From positions 372,001-436,000 of the forward strand of contig NZ_JACOPW010000004.1 in assembly GCF_015461845.1 (NCBI RefSeq): a DNA stretch of 64,000 nt, written 5' to 3'. Each line of letters starts with the position of its first letter. Position 1 is the stretch's first letter. A program made the translations under genes and the position numbers. The stretch is from Pseudomonas mucoides (GTDB lineage: Bacteria; Pseudomonadota; Gammaproteobacteria; Pseudomonadales; Pseudomonadaceae). This document shows positions 1 through 8,517 of the stretch, piece by piece. Below the pieces are notes generated by a model that saw only the letters and a list, made by a program, of their open reading frames with translations, was not told the DNA's origin and made no database searches.

Positions 1-393
1 GGCCATCTCGCCAACCAGAGTGGTGACGGTGCTTTTCGCATTGGAACCGCTGATGGCGACAATCGGCGCCTTCGCGTTACGCGCGAACAGCTCGATGTCA
101 CCGGACAATTTCACGCCACGGGCGGCGGCAGCCTGCAGGGCCGGGGTCGCCAGCGCCAGGCCGGGGCTCACGTAGAGCTCGTCGGCACGGCACAGGAACT
201 CGACGTCCAGCTCGCCACAACGCACTTCCACGTGCGGATAGTCACGCTTGAGCGTGGCCAGTTCCGGTGGATTTTCCCGCGTATCGGCCACAGCAAACGA
301 CGTGCCCCGGTTCGCCAGGAAGCGAACCAGGGACATGCCGCTCTTGCCGAGGCCGACAACGATGCGGAAGTGGTCAGAAGCGATCAGAGACAC
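1..393 (-). CDS. murD: UDP-N-acetylmuramoylalanine--D-glutamate ligase, 5' part
   Basis: Cytoplasmic Mur ligase that adds D-glutamate to UDP-MurNAc-L-Ala. Only the first 131 codons are present; the gene continues beyond position 1. The N-terminus (MSLIASDHFRIVVGLGKSG) is the Rossmann-like UDP-binding domain, and the segment ends in the ATP P-loop GSNAKST. The start is a GTG at 393, six bases after the mraY stop, preceded by a GAGGT ribosome-binding site. It is the last gene seen here of the dcw cluster and is co-transcribed with mraY. Confidence 0.93.
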   Translation of the reverse strand, partial: MSLIASDHFRIVVGLGKSGMSLVRFLANRGTSFAVADTRENPPELATLKRDYPHVEVRCGELDVEFLCRADELYVSPGLALATPALQAAAARGVKLSGDIELFARNAKAPIVAISGSNAKSTVTTLVGEMA

Positions 394-399
394 GAGTTT

Positions 400-1482
400 C
401 TACCTCAGCTTCAGGGTGGCAAGGCCGACCAGCACGAGAATCACGGTGATGATCCAGAAACGGACGATCACGCGTGGCTCAGGCCAGCCCTTGAGTTCAA
501 AGTGGTGGTGAATCGGTGCCATGCGGAACACGCGGCGACCGGTCATCTTGAAAGAAGCAACCTGGATGACCACCGACAGGGTCTCCATCACGAACACACC
601 GCCCATGATGAACAGGACGATTTCCTGACGGACGATCACCGCGATGGTGCCCAGCGCGGCGCCCAGCGCCAGTGCGCCGACGTCGCCCATGAACACTTGA
701 GCCGGATAGGTGTTGAACCAGAGGAACCCGAGGCCCGCCCCGATCAGCGCACCGCAGAACACGATCAGTTCACCCGCGCCCGGTACATAAGGAATCAGCA
801 GGTATTCAGCGAATTTCACGTTACCCGACAGGTAGCAGAAGATCCCCAGACCGCCGCCGACCATCACGGTCGGCATGATCGCCAGGCCATCGAGGCCGTC
901 AGTCAGGTTGACCGCGTTGCTCGAGCCAACGATCACGAAGTAGGTCAGGACGATGAAGCCTGCGCCCAGCGGAATGCTGTAATCCTTGAGCATCGGCAAA
1001 ATCAGGGTGGTTTCTACCGGGGTGGCCGCGGTCATATAAAGGAAGACCGCAGCGCCCAGACCGAACACCGACTGCCAGAAGTACTTCCAGCGACTCGGCA
1101 AGCCACGGGAGTTCTTCTCGATCACTTTGCGGTAATCGTCGACCCAGCCGATGGCACCGAACAGCAACGTCACCAGCAGCACGGTCCAGACATAACGGTT
1201 GCTCAGATCAGCCCAGAGCAGGGTGCTGACGCCGATGGACGACAGAATCAACGCACCGCCCATGGTCGGCGTACCCGACTTGGACAAGTGCGACTGTGGA
1301 CCGTCGTTGCGAACGGATTGGCCGATCTGACGGTTCTGCAGGGTGCGGATCATCCACGGGCCATAGCACAGCGACAAGACCAGCGCGGTCAGCACACCGA
1401 GAATCCCGCGCAGGGTCAGGTACTGGAAGACCGCGAAGCCTTTGTAGAACTGTTGCAGATACTCCGCTAGCAGCAGCAGCAT
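400..1482 (-). CDS. mraY: Phospho-N-acetylmuramoyl-pentapeptide transferase
   Basis: Integral inner-membrane enzyme that transfers phospho-MurNAc-pentapeptide to undecaprenyl phosphate to form lipid I. The 360-residue product has the usual family length and many hydrophobic segments. Diagnostic motifs are GWVDDYRK, the NLTDGLDGL loop, FMGDVGALALG and the HHHFELKGWPEPRV loop. I start it at MLLLLAEYLQQF; an in-frame extension upstream would lie inside murF. The ATG overlaps the murF stop by one base (TAATG), which suggests translational coupling. Confidence 0.97.
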   Translation of the reverse strand: MLLLLAEYLQQFYKGFAVFQYLTLRGILGVLTALVLSLCYGPWMIRTLQNRQIGQSVRNDGPQSHLSKSGTPTMGGALILSSIGVSTLLWADLSNRYVWTVLLVTLLFGAIGWVDDYRKVIEKNSRGLPSRWKYFWQSVFGLGAAVFLYMTAATPVETTLILPMLKDYSIPLGAGFIVLTYFVIVGSSNAVNLTDGLDGLAIMPTVMVGGGLGIFCYLSGNVKFAEYLLIPYVPGAGELIVFCGALIGAGLGFLWFNTYPAQVFMGDVGALALGAALGTIAVIVRQEIVLFIMGGVFVMETLSVVIQVASFKMTGRRVFRMAPIHHHFELKGWPEPRVIVRFWIITVILVLVGLATLKLR

Positions 1483-2849
1483 TAATGTTTCTCCAGACTG
1501 GACCCGCACAAAGCGGCGACGATGTTTTCCATCGCAGCGCTGCGCGAACCCTTGATCAAAATGGTGGTATTGGTGTCTTGCTCGGCGCCCAGCGCCTTGA
1601 TCAGTTCAGCCTGAGTGCTGAAGTGAAAGGCCTGTGGACCGAAAGCGTTTACGGCGTGAACCATCATGGGTCCGACGGCATACAGCGCAGATACTTTGCC
1701 GCGGGCGTATTCGCCCACATCGCGGTGCCCCTGCTCCGCCCAATCGCCCAACTCGCCGATATCCCCGAGCACCAGAACGGTGCGACCGGAAAAGCCGGCG
1801 AGTATATCAACGGCAGCGCACATGGAGGTCGGGTTTGCGTTGTACGTGTCATCAATCACGCGCATGCCGTTGGTGGCCAATTGCGCGACAGAGCGGCCCT
1901 TGACCGGTTGCACGGCGGCCAGGCCGGTGGCAATGCCGAACAGCGACACGCCCAAGGCATGAGCGGCTGCGGCAGCGGCCATGGCGTTGGCGACGTTATG
2001 CGTGCCGAGCAGGTTCAATTGAACACGCTCCACACCGTCAGGCGTGTGCAGGTTGAACGCCGGGCAACCACGAGCGTCGCGGTCCAGGTCGCTGGCATAG
2101 AAGTCGGCGCTGAGGTTGCTCAGGGCGAACGTCAGCACTTTGCGACCGGCAGCGCGGGTCTTCCAGATTTCAAAAGCCTTGTCGTCGAGATTAAGAACGG
2201 CGATGCCATCGGCCTCAAGCCCTTCGATAATTTCGCCTTTGGCTTCAACGATTTTTTCCGGCCCGCCAAACTCGCCAACGTGGGCAGTCCCGGCGTTGTT
2301 GAGGATGGCCACGTGGGGTTTGGTCATGCCCACGGTGTAGGCAATTTCGCCAAGGCGCGAAGCACCGAGTTCGATCACGGCGGCGGTGTGTTCCGGCGCG
2401 AGTTCGAGCAAGGTCAGCGGCACGCCGAGGTCGTTGTTCAGGTTGCCACGGGTCGCCAGTACCGGACCGCGCGTGCGCAGGATGCTCGCAAGCATCTCCT
2501 TGACCGTGGTCTTGCCGCTGGAACCGGTGACGGCTGCAACCGGGTGGGTGAACGCGGCACGGTTCAATGCGCCCAGTTGACCGAGCGCTTGACGAGTGTC
2601 CTTGACCAGCAGTTGTGGCAACGCGCTGTCAGCGACTTCACGCTCGACCAGCGCCGCTACGGCACCTTTGTCGGCCACGTCGTTCAGGTAGTCATGACCG
2701 TCGAAACGCGGGCCGGTCAGGGCAACAAACAGTTGGCCGGGCTTGATCGCACGACTGTCGATGCTGACGCCATCAAATGTGGCATCCGCATTGAGCAGTT
2801 GGCCATTCAATGCCCCGGTCAGCTCGCTCAGTTTCAAGGCTTTAAGCAT
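1482..2849 (-). CDS. murF: UDP-N-acetylmuramoyl-tripeptide--D-alanyl-D-alanine ligase
   Basis: Last cytoplasmic Mur ligase; it adds D-Ala-D-Ala to UDP-MurNAc-tripeptide. At 455 residues it has the family length. The ATP-binding loop GSSGKTTVKEM lies near residue 110, and IDDTYNANPTSM and LGDIGELG are characteristic of MurF. It overlaps the murE stop by eight bases and the mraY start by one base, inside the dcw operon. Confidence 0.97.
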   Translation of the reverse strand: MLKALKLSELTGALNGQLLNADATFDGVSIDSRAIKPGQLFVALTGPRFDGHDYLNDVADKGAVAALVEREVADSALPQLLVKDTRQALGQLGALNRAAFTHPVAAVTGSSGKTTVKEMLASILRTRGPVLATRGNLNNDLGVPLTLLELAPEHTAAVIELGASRLGEIAYTVGMTKPHVAILNNAGTAHVGEFGGPEKIVEAKGEIIEGLEADGIAVLNLDDKAFEIWKTRAAGRKVLTFALSNLSADFYASDLDRDARGCPAFNLHTPDGVERVQLNLLGTHNVANAMAAAAAAHALGVSLFGIATGLAAVQPVKGRSVAQLATNGMRVIDDTYNANPTSMCAAVDILAGFSGRTVLVLGDIGELGDWAEQGHRDVGEYARGKVSALYAVGPMMVHAVNAFGPQAFHFSTQAELIKALGAEQDTNTTILIKGSRSAAMENIVAALCGSSLEKH

Positions 2850-4305
2850 GGGCCACCTCCCACGCGGTCAGGGCATGATCGGCCTCGACCAGATCGGAAA
2901 AATCGTGACGCTCGCCGTTGATTTCCTGATAGTCCTCGTGACCTTTGCCGGCCAGGACAATCACGTCATCCGCCGAAGCGCTGGCGATCAATTGGGCAAT
3001 CGCCTGGCCACGACCGGCCACGAACGTCACTTTATCCACAGCCGTGAAGCCGGCGCGGATGTCATCGAAGATTACTGACGGGTCTTCGGTGCGAGGGTTG
3101 TCATCGGTGACCAGTACGCCGTCGGCCAGACGCTCGACCACTTCGGCCATCAGCGGACGCTTGCCGCGATCACGATCACCGCCGCAACCGAACAGGCACA
3201 GCAAGCGACCCTTGGCGTGTGGACGCAGGGCCATCAGGACTTTTTCCAGCGCATCCGGGGTGTGGGCGTAATCGACCACCACCAATGGCTGAGTACCGCC
3301 ACCGAGGCGCTGCATGCGACCGGCCGGGCCTTCGAGCTTCGGCAGGACGTTGAGAATTTCGTCCAGCGCATAATCCAGACCGAGCAACGCGCCGACGGCG
3401 GCCAGCACGTTGCTCAGGTTGAAGCGACCGAGCAAGGTGCTGCGCAAATGGTGCTCGCCCTGCGGCGTCACCAACGTGGCGCGCACACCTTCGTCATCAA
3501 ATTGCGCTTCACGGCAATACAGGTAGGCGCTGCTGTCTTCGAGGCTGTAGGTGATCAAACGCGACTCACGCTTTTCGGCGGCCAGTTGCCGGCCGAAGTC
3601 GTCGTCGAGGTTCACCACCCGGCACTTCAAATCATTCCAGGCAAACAGCCTGGCCTTGGCTTCGCCATAGGCCTGCATGGTGCCGTGGTAATCAAGGTGA
3701 TCGCGGGACAGGTTGGTCATCACCGCCACATCAAACGCCAGCGCCGTGACGCGGCCCTGATCCAGCCCGTGGGACGAGACTTCCATGGCGACCGCTTTGG
3801 CGCCGGCCTTTTTCAGGTCGGCCAGGGTCGCTTGCACGGCGATTGGATTCGGCGTGGTGTGCAGGCCGCTTTCCAGCGCGCCGTGGAAACCGCAGCCCAA
3901 CGTGCCGACGATGCCGCAATGTTGGCCAAGCAGATCAAGCGCCTGGGCTACCAATTGGGTCACGCTGGTTTTGCCGTTGGTGCCGGTCACACCCACCAGG
4001 TTCAAATGACGGCTCGGGTCGCCATAAAAGCGCCCGGCGATGTCCGACAGCTGTGCGGCCAGGCCTTTGACCGGAATCATCGGCACGTCGGTGATCGGCA
4101 ATACGGTCGAGCCTTCGACTTCATACGCCACCGCGGCAGCGCCGCGTTGCAGCGCGTCGGCGATGTGCGCACGACCGTCGAAACGCCCGCCAGGAACAGC
4201 GAGAAACAAGTCGCCAGCGCGCACGTTGCGGCTGTCGAGCGCCAATTCGCGGATCAATAGATCGCGGCCAGCGTGGGCGAAAATTTTATTCAGACTTAGA
4301 GACAT
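2842..4305 (-). CDS. murE: UDP-MurNAc-L-alanyl-D-glutamate--2,6-diaminopimelate ligase
   Basis: Adds the third stem-peptide residue in the cytoplasm. The P-loop GVTGTNGKTSV lies near residue 110. The DNPR signature (TDDNPRTEDP) is the known determinant for meso-diaminopimelate rather than lysine, which fits a Gram-negative. It is 487 residues long. The start overlaps the ftsI stop by one base and the end overlaps murF by eight bases. Confidence 0.97.
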   Translation of the reverse strand: MSLSLNKIFAHAGRDLLIRELALDSRNVRAGDLFLAVPGGRFDGRAHIADALQRGAAAVAYEVEGSTVLPITDVPMIPVKGLAAQLSDIAGRFYGDPSRHLNLVGVTGTNGKTSVTQLVAQALDLLGQHCGIVGTLGCGFHGALESGLHTTPNPIAVQATLADLKKAGAKAVAMEVSSHGLDQGRVTALAFDVAVMTNLSRDHLDYHGTMQAYGEAKARLFAWNDLKCRVVNLDDDFGRQLAAEKRESRLITYSLEDSSAYLYCREAQFDDEGVRATLVTPQGEHHLRSTLLGRFNLSNVLAAVGALLGLDYALDEILNVLPKLEGPAGRMQRLGGGTQPLVVVDYAHTPDALEKVLMALRPHAKGRLLCLFGCGGDRDRGKRPLMAEVVERLADGVLVTDDNPRTEDPSVIFDDIRAGFTAVDKVTFVAGRGQAIAQLIASASADDVIVLAGKGHEDYQEINGERHDFSDLVEADHALTAWEVAHA

Positions 4306-6047
4306 CAGCCGCGCCCTCCATTGGCTTTCAGCGGAACAACGGGAGTCGCGTTCGCGGTTTGTGTCGGCGGCAGGTTGTCCGGCGTGATGTTCATCAGGCG
4401 CAGCGTCCCGGACATCACTTTGCTGAACACCGGCGCCGAGACCAGACCACCGAAGTAACCGGCCTTGGTCGGTTCGTCGATCACCACGACGATGGCGTAA
4501 CGCGGATCGCTCATCGGGCCGAAGCCGGCGAACAGCGAGCGGTAAGAGTTCTCGGCGTAGCCCTTGGTGCCCACCGACGTTTTACGTGCAGTACCCGACT
4601 TGCCGGCCACGTGATACGCCGGCACCTGCGCACGGAACACACCGCGCGGCGCTTCGATGACCTGGGTCAGCATGCCTTGCATGGTTTTTGCGACGGCTTC
4701 CGGCAGCACTTGCGTGGTCTGCGGCGCCTTGTCGGTTTTGATCAGGGTCAGCGGCGCGAGACGACCGTTGTTGGCCAGCGCCGAGAAGGCGTGCACCAGC
4801 TGGATCGCCGTCACGGAAATACCGTAGCCATAGGACAGCGTGGCGGTTTCAGCCTTGCGCCATTCGCGGTAGTTCGGCAGGTTGCCGACGCGCTCGCCCG
4901 GGAAGCCGAGGCCGGTGTCCTGGCCGAGGCCGACTTTTTGCGCCAGACGGAAAATCGTTTCGCCGCCGATATCGAACGCGACCTTACTCATGCCGACGTT
5001 ACTGGAATTGATCAGAATCCCGGTCAGGTCGAGCACCGGGCCTTCGGTCTTCGAGACGTCCTTGATGGTGTACTTGCCGATCTGCAAGGAGCCTGGGTAC
5101 ACCTCGACGGTATCGCTCGGTTTCCAGCGGCCGGTCTCGATGGCGGCGCTCATCGAGATCGCTTTCATGGTCGAACCCGGTTCGAACACGTCGATCATCG
5201 CGCGGTTACGCATCATCGCCGGTTGCAGGTTGCGACGGTTGTTCGGGTTGTAGGTCGGCTGGTTGACCATGGCAAGGATCTCGCCGGTCTTCACGTCCAT
5301 GATCACCAGGCTGCCAGCCTTGGCGCCGTTCTCGATGATCGCGTTACGCAGTTCGCGGTTGGCCAGGTATTGCAGGCGCAGGTCAATGGACAACGCCAAG
5401 GGCTTGCCGGCCTTGGCGTTTTTGGTGACCTGGACATCCTTGATCAGCCTTCCGCGCCGGTCCTTGATGACCTGACGCTTGCCGGCGACCCCGGCGAGCC
5501 ATTCGTCATAAGCCAGTTCGACGCCTTCACGACCGTGGTCATCGATGTCGGTAAATCCGACCATGTGCGCGGTCACTTCACCGGCCGGGTAGAAACGCCG
5601 GAACTCTTCAATGCCGTAGACGCCCGGTACTTTCAGGTCGAGCACTGACTGGCCCTGCTCGGGGGTCAGCCCACGCACCAGATAGATGAATTCTTTGTTG
5701 GCCTGGGCTTCGAGACGTTCAGCCAGGGCTTTCGGGTCCTGACCCAGCGCTGCCGCCAGTGCCGGCCATTTTTCCTTGGCCGTTTGCATTTCCTTGGCGT
5801 TGGCCCACAGCGTGGTGACCGGCGTACTCACGGCCAAAGGCTCGCCGTTACGGTCGGTGATCAGACCACGGTGAGCCGGGATAGGAATATGACGAACACT
5901 ACGCGCATCGCCCTGACCTTTAAGAAAGGCACGGTCGATGACTTGCAGGTCGATGATGCGCCAGGAGATCGCCGCAACCATGATGCCGAGCAGCCCCAGC
6001 ACCACGCGAAAACGCCATGGGAACATTGCCCCTTCGAGTTTCATCAT
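4305..6047 (-). CDS. ftsI: Peptidoglycan D,D-transpeptidase FtsI (PBP3)
   Basis: Septal class B penicillin-binding protein anchored by one N-terminal membrane helix (about residues 14-34), with its catalytic domain in the periplasm. The three penicillin-binding motifs are visible: STMK with nucleophile Ser292, SSN at 348-350 and KSGT at 483-486. Length is 580 residues. Two adjacent ATGs (6047 and 6044) could start it; the second overlaps the ftsL stop. It works with FtsW, FtsL and FtsB in septal wall synthesis. Confidence 0.96.
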   Translation of the reverse strand: MMKLEGAMFPWRFRVVLGLLGIMVAAISWRIIDLQVIDRAFLKGQGDARSVRHIPIPAHRGLITDRNGEPLAVSTPVTTLWANAKEMQTAKEKWPALAAALGQDPKALAERLEAQANKEFIYLVRGLTPEQGQSVLDLKVPGVYGIEEFRRFYPAGEVTAHMVGFTDIDDHGREGVELAYDEWLAGVAGKRQVIKDRRGRLIKDVQVTKNAKAGKPLALSIDLRLQYLANRELRNAIIENGAKAGSLVIMDVKTGEILAMVNQPTYNPNNRRNLQPAMMRNRAMIDVFEPGSTMKAISMSAAIETGRWKPSDTVEVYPGSLQIGKYTIKDVSKTEGPVLDLTGILINSSNVGMSKVAFDIGGETIFRLAQKVGLGQDTGLGFPGERVGNLPNYREWRKAETATLSYGYGISVTAIQLVHAFSALANNGRLAPLTLIKTDKAPQTTQVLPEAVAKTMQGMLTQVIEAPRGVFRAQVPAYHVAGKSGTARKTSVGTKGYAENSYRSLFAGFGPMSDPRYAIVVVIDEPTKAGYFGGLVSAPVFSKVMSGTLRLMNITPDNLPPTQTANATPVVPLKANGGRG

Positions 6048-6337
6048 GGCGTCACCATCTGCACTTCAGCGGCGCCAGGAATGCGCATCTTCAGTTGTTC
6101 GGTGGCCAGCACTTCGATACGGCTGTGGGCGGTCCAGGTGCTCTGCTCGAGAATCAGGCGGCCCCACTCGGCCTGCGCCTTGTCGCGCACGCTCAGCTCG
6201 TTGTACAGCGAGTTCAACAGCTGACGGTTCCAGTGAGCGCTGTACGACACGCCGATCGCCGAAACAAGCACGGCCACAAACAGCAGCAGCATGAAAAAGC
6301 TTCCGCCGGGCAGTGGCTTGGCGAAAAGCTTGCTCAC
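6044..6337 (-). CDS. ftsL: Cell division protein FtsL
   Basis: Small bitopic division protein of 97 residues. A short cytoplasmic tail is followed by one hydrophobic helix (about residues 12-32) and a periplasmic coiled-coil-like segment. In the divisome it pairs with FtsB and FtsQ and activates FtsWI. Identification rests on size, topology and its fixed place between rsmH and ftsI. It overlaps rsmH by four bases (ATGA). Confidence 0.92.
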   Translation of the reverse strand: MSKLFAKPLPGGSFFMLLLFVAVLVSAIGVSYSAHWNRQLLNSLYNELSVRDKAQAEWGRLILEQSTWTAHSRIEVLATEQLKMRIPGAAEVQMVTP

Positions 6338-7281
6338 CGCAGCTTCTCCGCGACGCGCATGACGGCGCTACGGGAACGTGGGTTGGCTTTGAGTTCGGCC
6401 TCGGAGGCGGACTGCGCTTTGCCATGGATTTTGATGATCGGTTCGAAGGCGACGTGACGCACCGGCAGATTGCGCGGCAGGTTGTCGGCTTCACCTTTAA
6501 CCAGTTTGCGCATGAACAGTTTGACGATGCGGTCTTCCAGCGAGTGGAAGCTGATGACGACCAGGCGGCCGCCGACTTCCAGGCATTCCAGCGCCGCTTC
6601 GAGGCCGGCTTCCAGATCGCCCAATTCGTTATTGACGTGAATGCGCAGGCCCTGGAACGCACGGGTCGCCGGGTTCTTGCCCTTTTCCCACGCCGGGTTG
6701 GCGACTTTCAGGACTTCGGCCAGGTCGGCGGTGCGCTCGAACGGCTTGATGTCGCGGCGCTCGGCGACGGCACGGGCCATACGACCGGAGAAACGTTCTT
6801 CGCCGTACTCTTTGAACACACGAGCGATTTCTTCGACCGGCGCGGTGTTGACGAACTCGGCAGCGCTGATCCCGCGGGACGGGTCCATGCGCATGTCCAG
6901 CGGGCCGTCATTGAGGAAACTGAAGCCGCGCTCAGGGTCGTCGAGCTGCGGCGAAGACACGCCGAGGTCGAGCAAAACGCCGCTGACCTTGCCGGCCAGA
7001 CCGCGGTCGGCGACTTCCGAACCGAGCTCGGCAAAGCTGCGCTGCACAACGACAAAGCGGCCGTCTTCGGCCGCTAGCGTCTGCCCGGTGGCAATGGCTT
7101 GAGGATCCTTGTCAAATCCGAGCAACCGGCCATCAGGCCCCAGCTGACTCAAGATCAGCCGGCTGTGACCGCCGCGCCCGAACGTACCGTCCAGATAGCA
7201 GCCATCAGGACGTACGGCGAGAGCCTCGACGGCTTCGTCAAGCAGTACGGTGATGTGGTTAAAGCCGCTATCAATAGTCAC
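6334..7281 (-). CDS. rsmH: 16S rRNA (cytosine1402-N4)-methyltransferase
   Basis: SAM-dependent methyltransferase (old name mraW) that modifies C1402 in the ribosomal P site. The SAM-binding loop DGTFGRGGHS lies near residue 30, and the C-terminus has the family block ISFHSLEDRIVK. Length is 315 residues. The same nucleotide is 2'-O-methylated by RsmI, whose gene lies about 1.2 kb away in this window. It overlaps mraZ by four bases. Confidence 0.97.
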   Translation of the reverse strand: MTIDSGFNHITVLLDEAVEALAVRPDGCYLDGTFGRGGHSRLILSQLGPDGRLLGFDKDPQAIATGQTLAAEDGRFVVVQRSFAELGSEVADRGLAGKVSGVLLDLGVSSPQLDDPERGFSFLNDGPLDMRMDPSRGISAAEFVNTAPVEEIARVFKEYGEERFSGRMARAVAERRDIKPFERTADLAEVLKVANPAWEKGKNPATRAFQGLRIHVNNELGDLEAGLEAALECLEVGGRLVVISFHSLEDRIVKLFMRKLVKGEADNLPRNLPVRHVAFEPIIKIHGKAQSASEAELKANPRSRSAVMRVAEKLR

Positions 7282-7733
7282 AGGATCAAATCACGCAGTT
7301 CATCAGGCATGGCGCCCGGTTGTTGAATAGCAGCCAGGTCAGCGGCAGAAACCGCATCCCAGGCATCCTCGTCCCACAATTGGAACTTGTTCAGTTGGCC
7401 TACCAACATCGCGCGCTTATCCAACTTGGCATATTCACGAAGACGCGGTGGAACCAGAAAACGACCACTGCCATCGAGCTCGAGGTCGACGGCATTACCA
7501 ATCAGTAAACGTTGCAGGCGGCGGTTCTCTTCGCGAAGCGAAGGCAGTGCGCGCAGTTTGGTTTCGATAATTTCCCACTCATCGAGGGGGTAAACACACA
7601 AACATGGATCAACGGCATCGATTGTGACGATTAACTGACCGGAACTACGCGAAACGAGCTCGTCACGGTACCGGCTCGGCATGGCGAGACGGCCCTTTGC
7701 ATCGAGACTGATAGCGTTAGCTCCGCGAAACAC
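7278..7733 (-). CDS. mraZ: Transcriptional regulator MraZ
   Basis: First gene of the dcw cluster. MraZ is an AbrB-like DNA-binding protein that forms a ring and represses its own operon in E. coli. The 151-residue product begins MFRGANAISLDAKGRLAMPS, and a second DLELDGSGRFLVPP half repeats the DxxGR fold element. The upstream region carries a good promoter and three phased GTGG repeats that fit autoregulation. Confidence 0.96.
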   Translation of the reverse strand: MFRGANAISLDAKGRLAMPSRYRDELVSRSSGQLIVTIDAVDPCLCVYPLDEWEIIETKLRALPSLREENRRLQRLLIGNAVDLELDGSGRFLVPPRLREYAKLDKRAMLVGQLNKFQLWDEDAWDAVSAADLAAIQQPGAMPDELRDLIL

Positions 7734-7774
7734 GTCAGCGTTTCTCCAAATTTTAGCGTTTTACGTTCAAAAAA

Positions 7775-7801
7775 CCCACTTCATGCCACTTTCCGCCACT
7801 T
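7775..7801 (-). promoter_or_regulatory. MraZ box: three phased GTGG repeats
   Basis: Read on the minus strand this is three direct copies of AGTGG(C/G), each starting ten bases after the previous one. MraZ is known to bind repeats of this type with five-base spacers. The box covers roughly the first 27 transcribed bases below the promoter at 7808-7837, where bound MraZ would block transcription. The match is by eye. Confidence 0.7.
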
Positions 7802-7807
7802 GCGCAC

Positions 7808-7837
7808 ACTATAGGAATGCGGCCACCGCACCGTCAA
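7808..7837 (-). promoter_or_regulatory. Sigma-70 promoter of the dcw cluster
   Basis: On the minus strand TTGACG (7837-7832) is separated by 18 bases from TATAGT (7813-7808), close to the consensus. The predicted transcript starts near 7801, at the edge of the MraZ box, leaving a leader of about 70 bases before mraZ. Confidence 0.65.
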
Positions 7838-8090
7838 GGCGCGGATTAAAGGAAAACCCTTACAGAACTGAGATTTAGGAGCACAGAAGGAGGTGTTACG
7901 GGAATCTGACGTGTCATTCGACCCAATAACTTGAATCAGCACGGATGGCTGCGTTCGAAAGTTAAAGTAGTTTGTTAAGAGTAAGATTTTTTTGGTATTA
8001 CGAAAGTGCTTCTGCTGATGATTCTGAACGGAGGGAAACTGCCATCACTGGCGCCCTGTTCAACGATTCAAACAGGGAGGGGAAAAAGGT
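7838..8090. other. Intergenic stretch between mraZ promoter and rnpB
   Basis: About 250 bases with no credible gene. It is AT-richer than its surroundings (for example 7970-8005). A short inverted repeat (CCCTGTT at 8054-8060 and AACAGGG at 8071-8077) lies just beyond the rnpB 3' end and may help terminate rnpB, but no U-tract follows it on that strand. Confidence 0.5.
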
Positions 8091-8092
8091 GG

Positions 8093-8443
8093 AGAGTCGA
8101 TCTGTAAGCCGGGTTCTGTCTTGAACAGTCATTCGTCTACGATGGCCATCACTGGACATCTTTAGCAACCTACCCGGTCCCAGCGCGGGCCACGCCTTGG
8201 GACCCTATTTGGTCTTGCTCCAAGTGGGGTTTACCTAGCCACGAACTGTTGCCAGACGTGCGGTGCGCTCTTACCGCACCTTTTCACCCTTACCGGCGCC
8301 GAAGCGCTTAGGCGGTTATTTTCTGTGGCACTTTCCGTAGGCTCACGCCTCCCAGGCATTACCTGGCACTTCGCCCTATGGAGCCCGGACTTTCCTCCCC
8401 CCCCTAATTCTCATAGAGGGCAGCGACTGTCCGATCGACTCTC
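8093..8443 (-). ncRNA. rnpB: RNase P RNA (class A)
   Basis: Catalytic RNA of RNase P, which matures tRNA 5' ends. On the minus strand it starts near AGAGTCGATCGGACAGTCGC and contains the universally conserved block GAGGAAAGTCCGGGCTCC. Further in are a P-loop-like GGTAAGGGTGAAA segment and, near the 3' end, AGACAGAACCCGGCTTACAG, followed by GATCGACTC, which pairs with the 5' end. Length is about 350 nt, normal for class A. Ends are placed to within a few bases. Confidence 0.95.
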
Positions 8444-8451
8444 CGCCGCGA

Positions 8452-8480
8452 AGGTTAACGGCAGAGCGGCCGAAGAACAA
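8452..8480 (-). promoter_or_regulatory. Candidate rnpB promoter
   Basis: Minus-strand TTGTTC (8480-8475), a 17-base spacer and TAACCT (8457-8452), placed so that transcription would start about ten bases later at the 5' end of the RNase P RNA. The -10 match is moderate; the position supports it. Confidence 0.45.
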
Positions 8481-8517
8481 GCGCTAAACGCCTTTGGCCC
8501 CTCCTGCACGTCGGGTT

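Noticed and set aside
232..2921. Plus-strand frames of 412 and 541 codons over mraY and murF
   Set aside because: They are shadows of the well-supported mur genes, with low-complexity His/Gln/Arg-rich products typical of antisense frames in GC-rich DNA.
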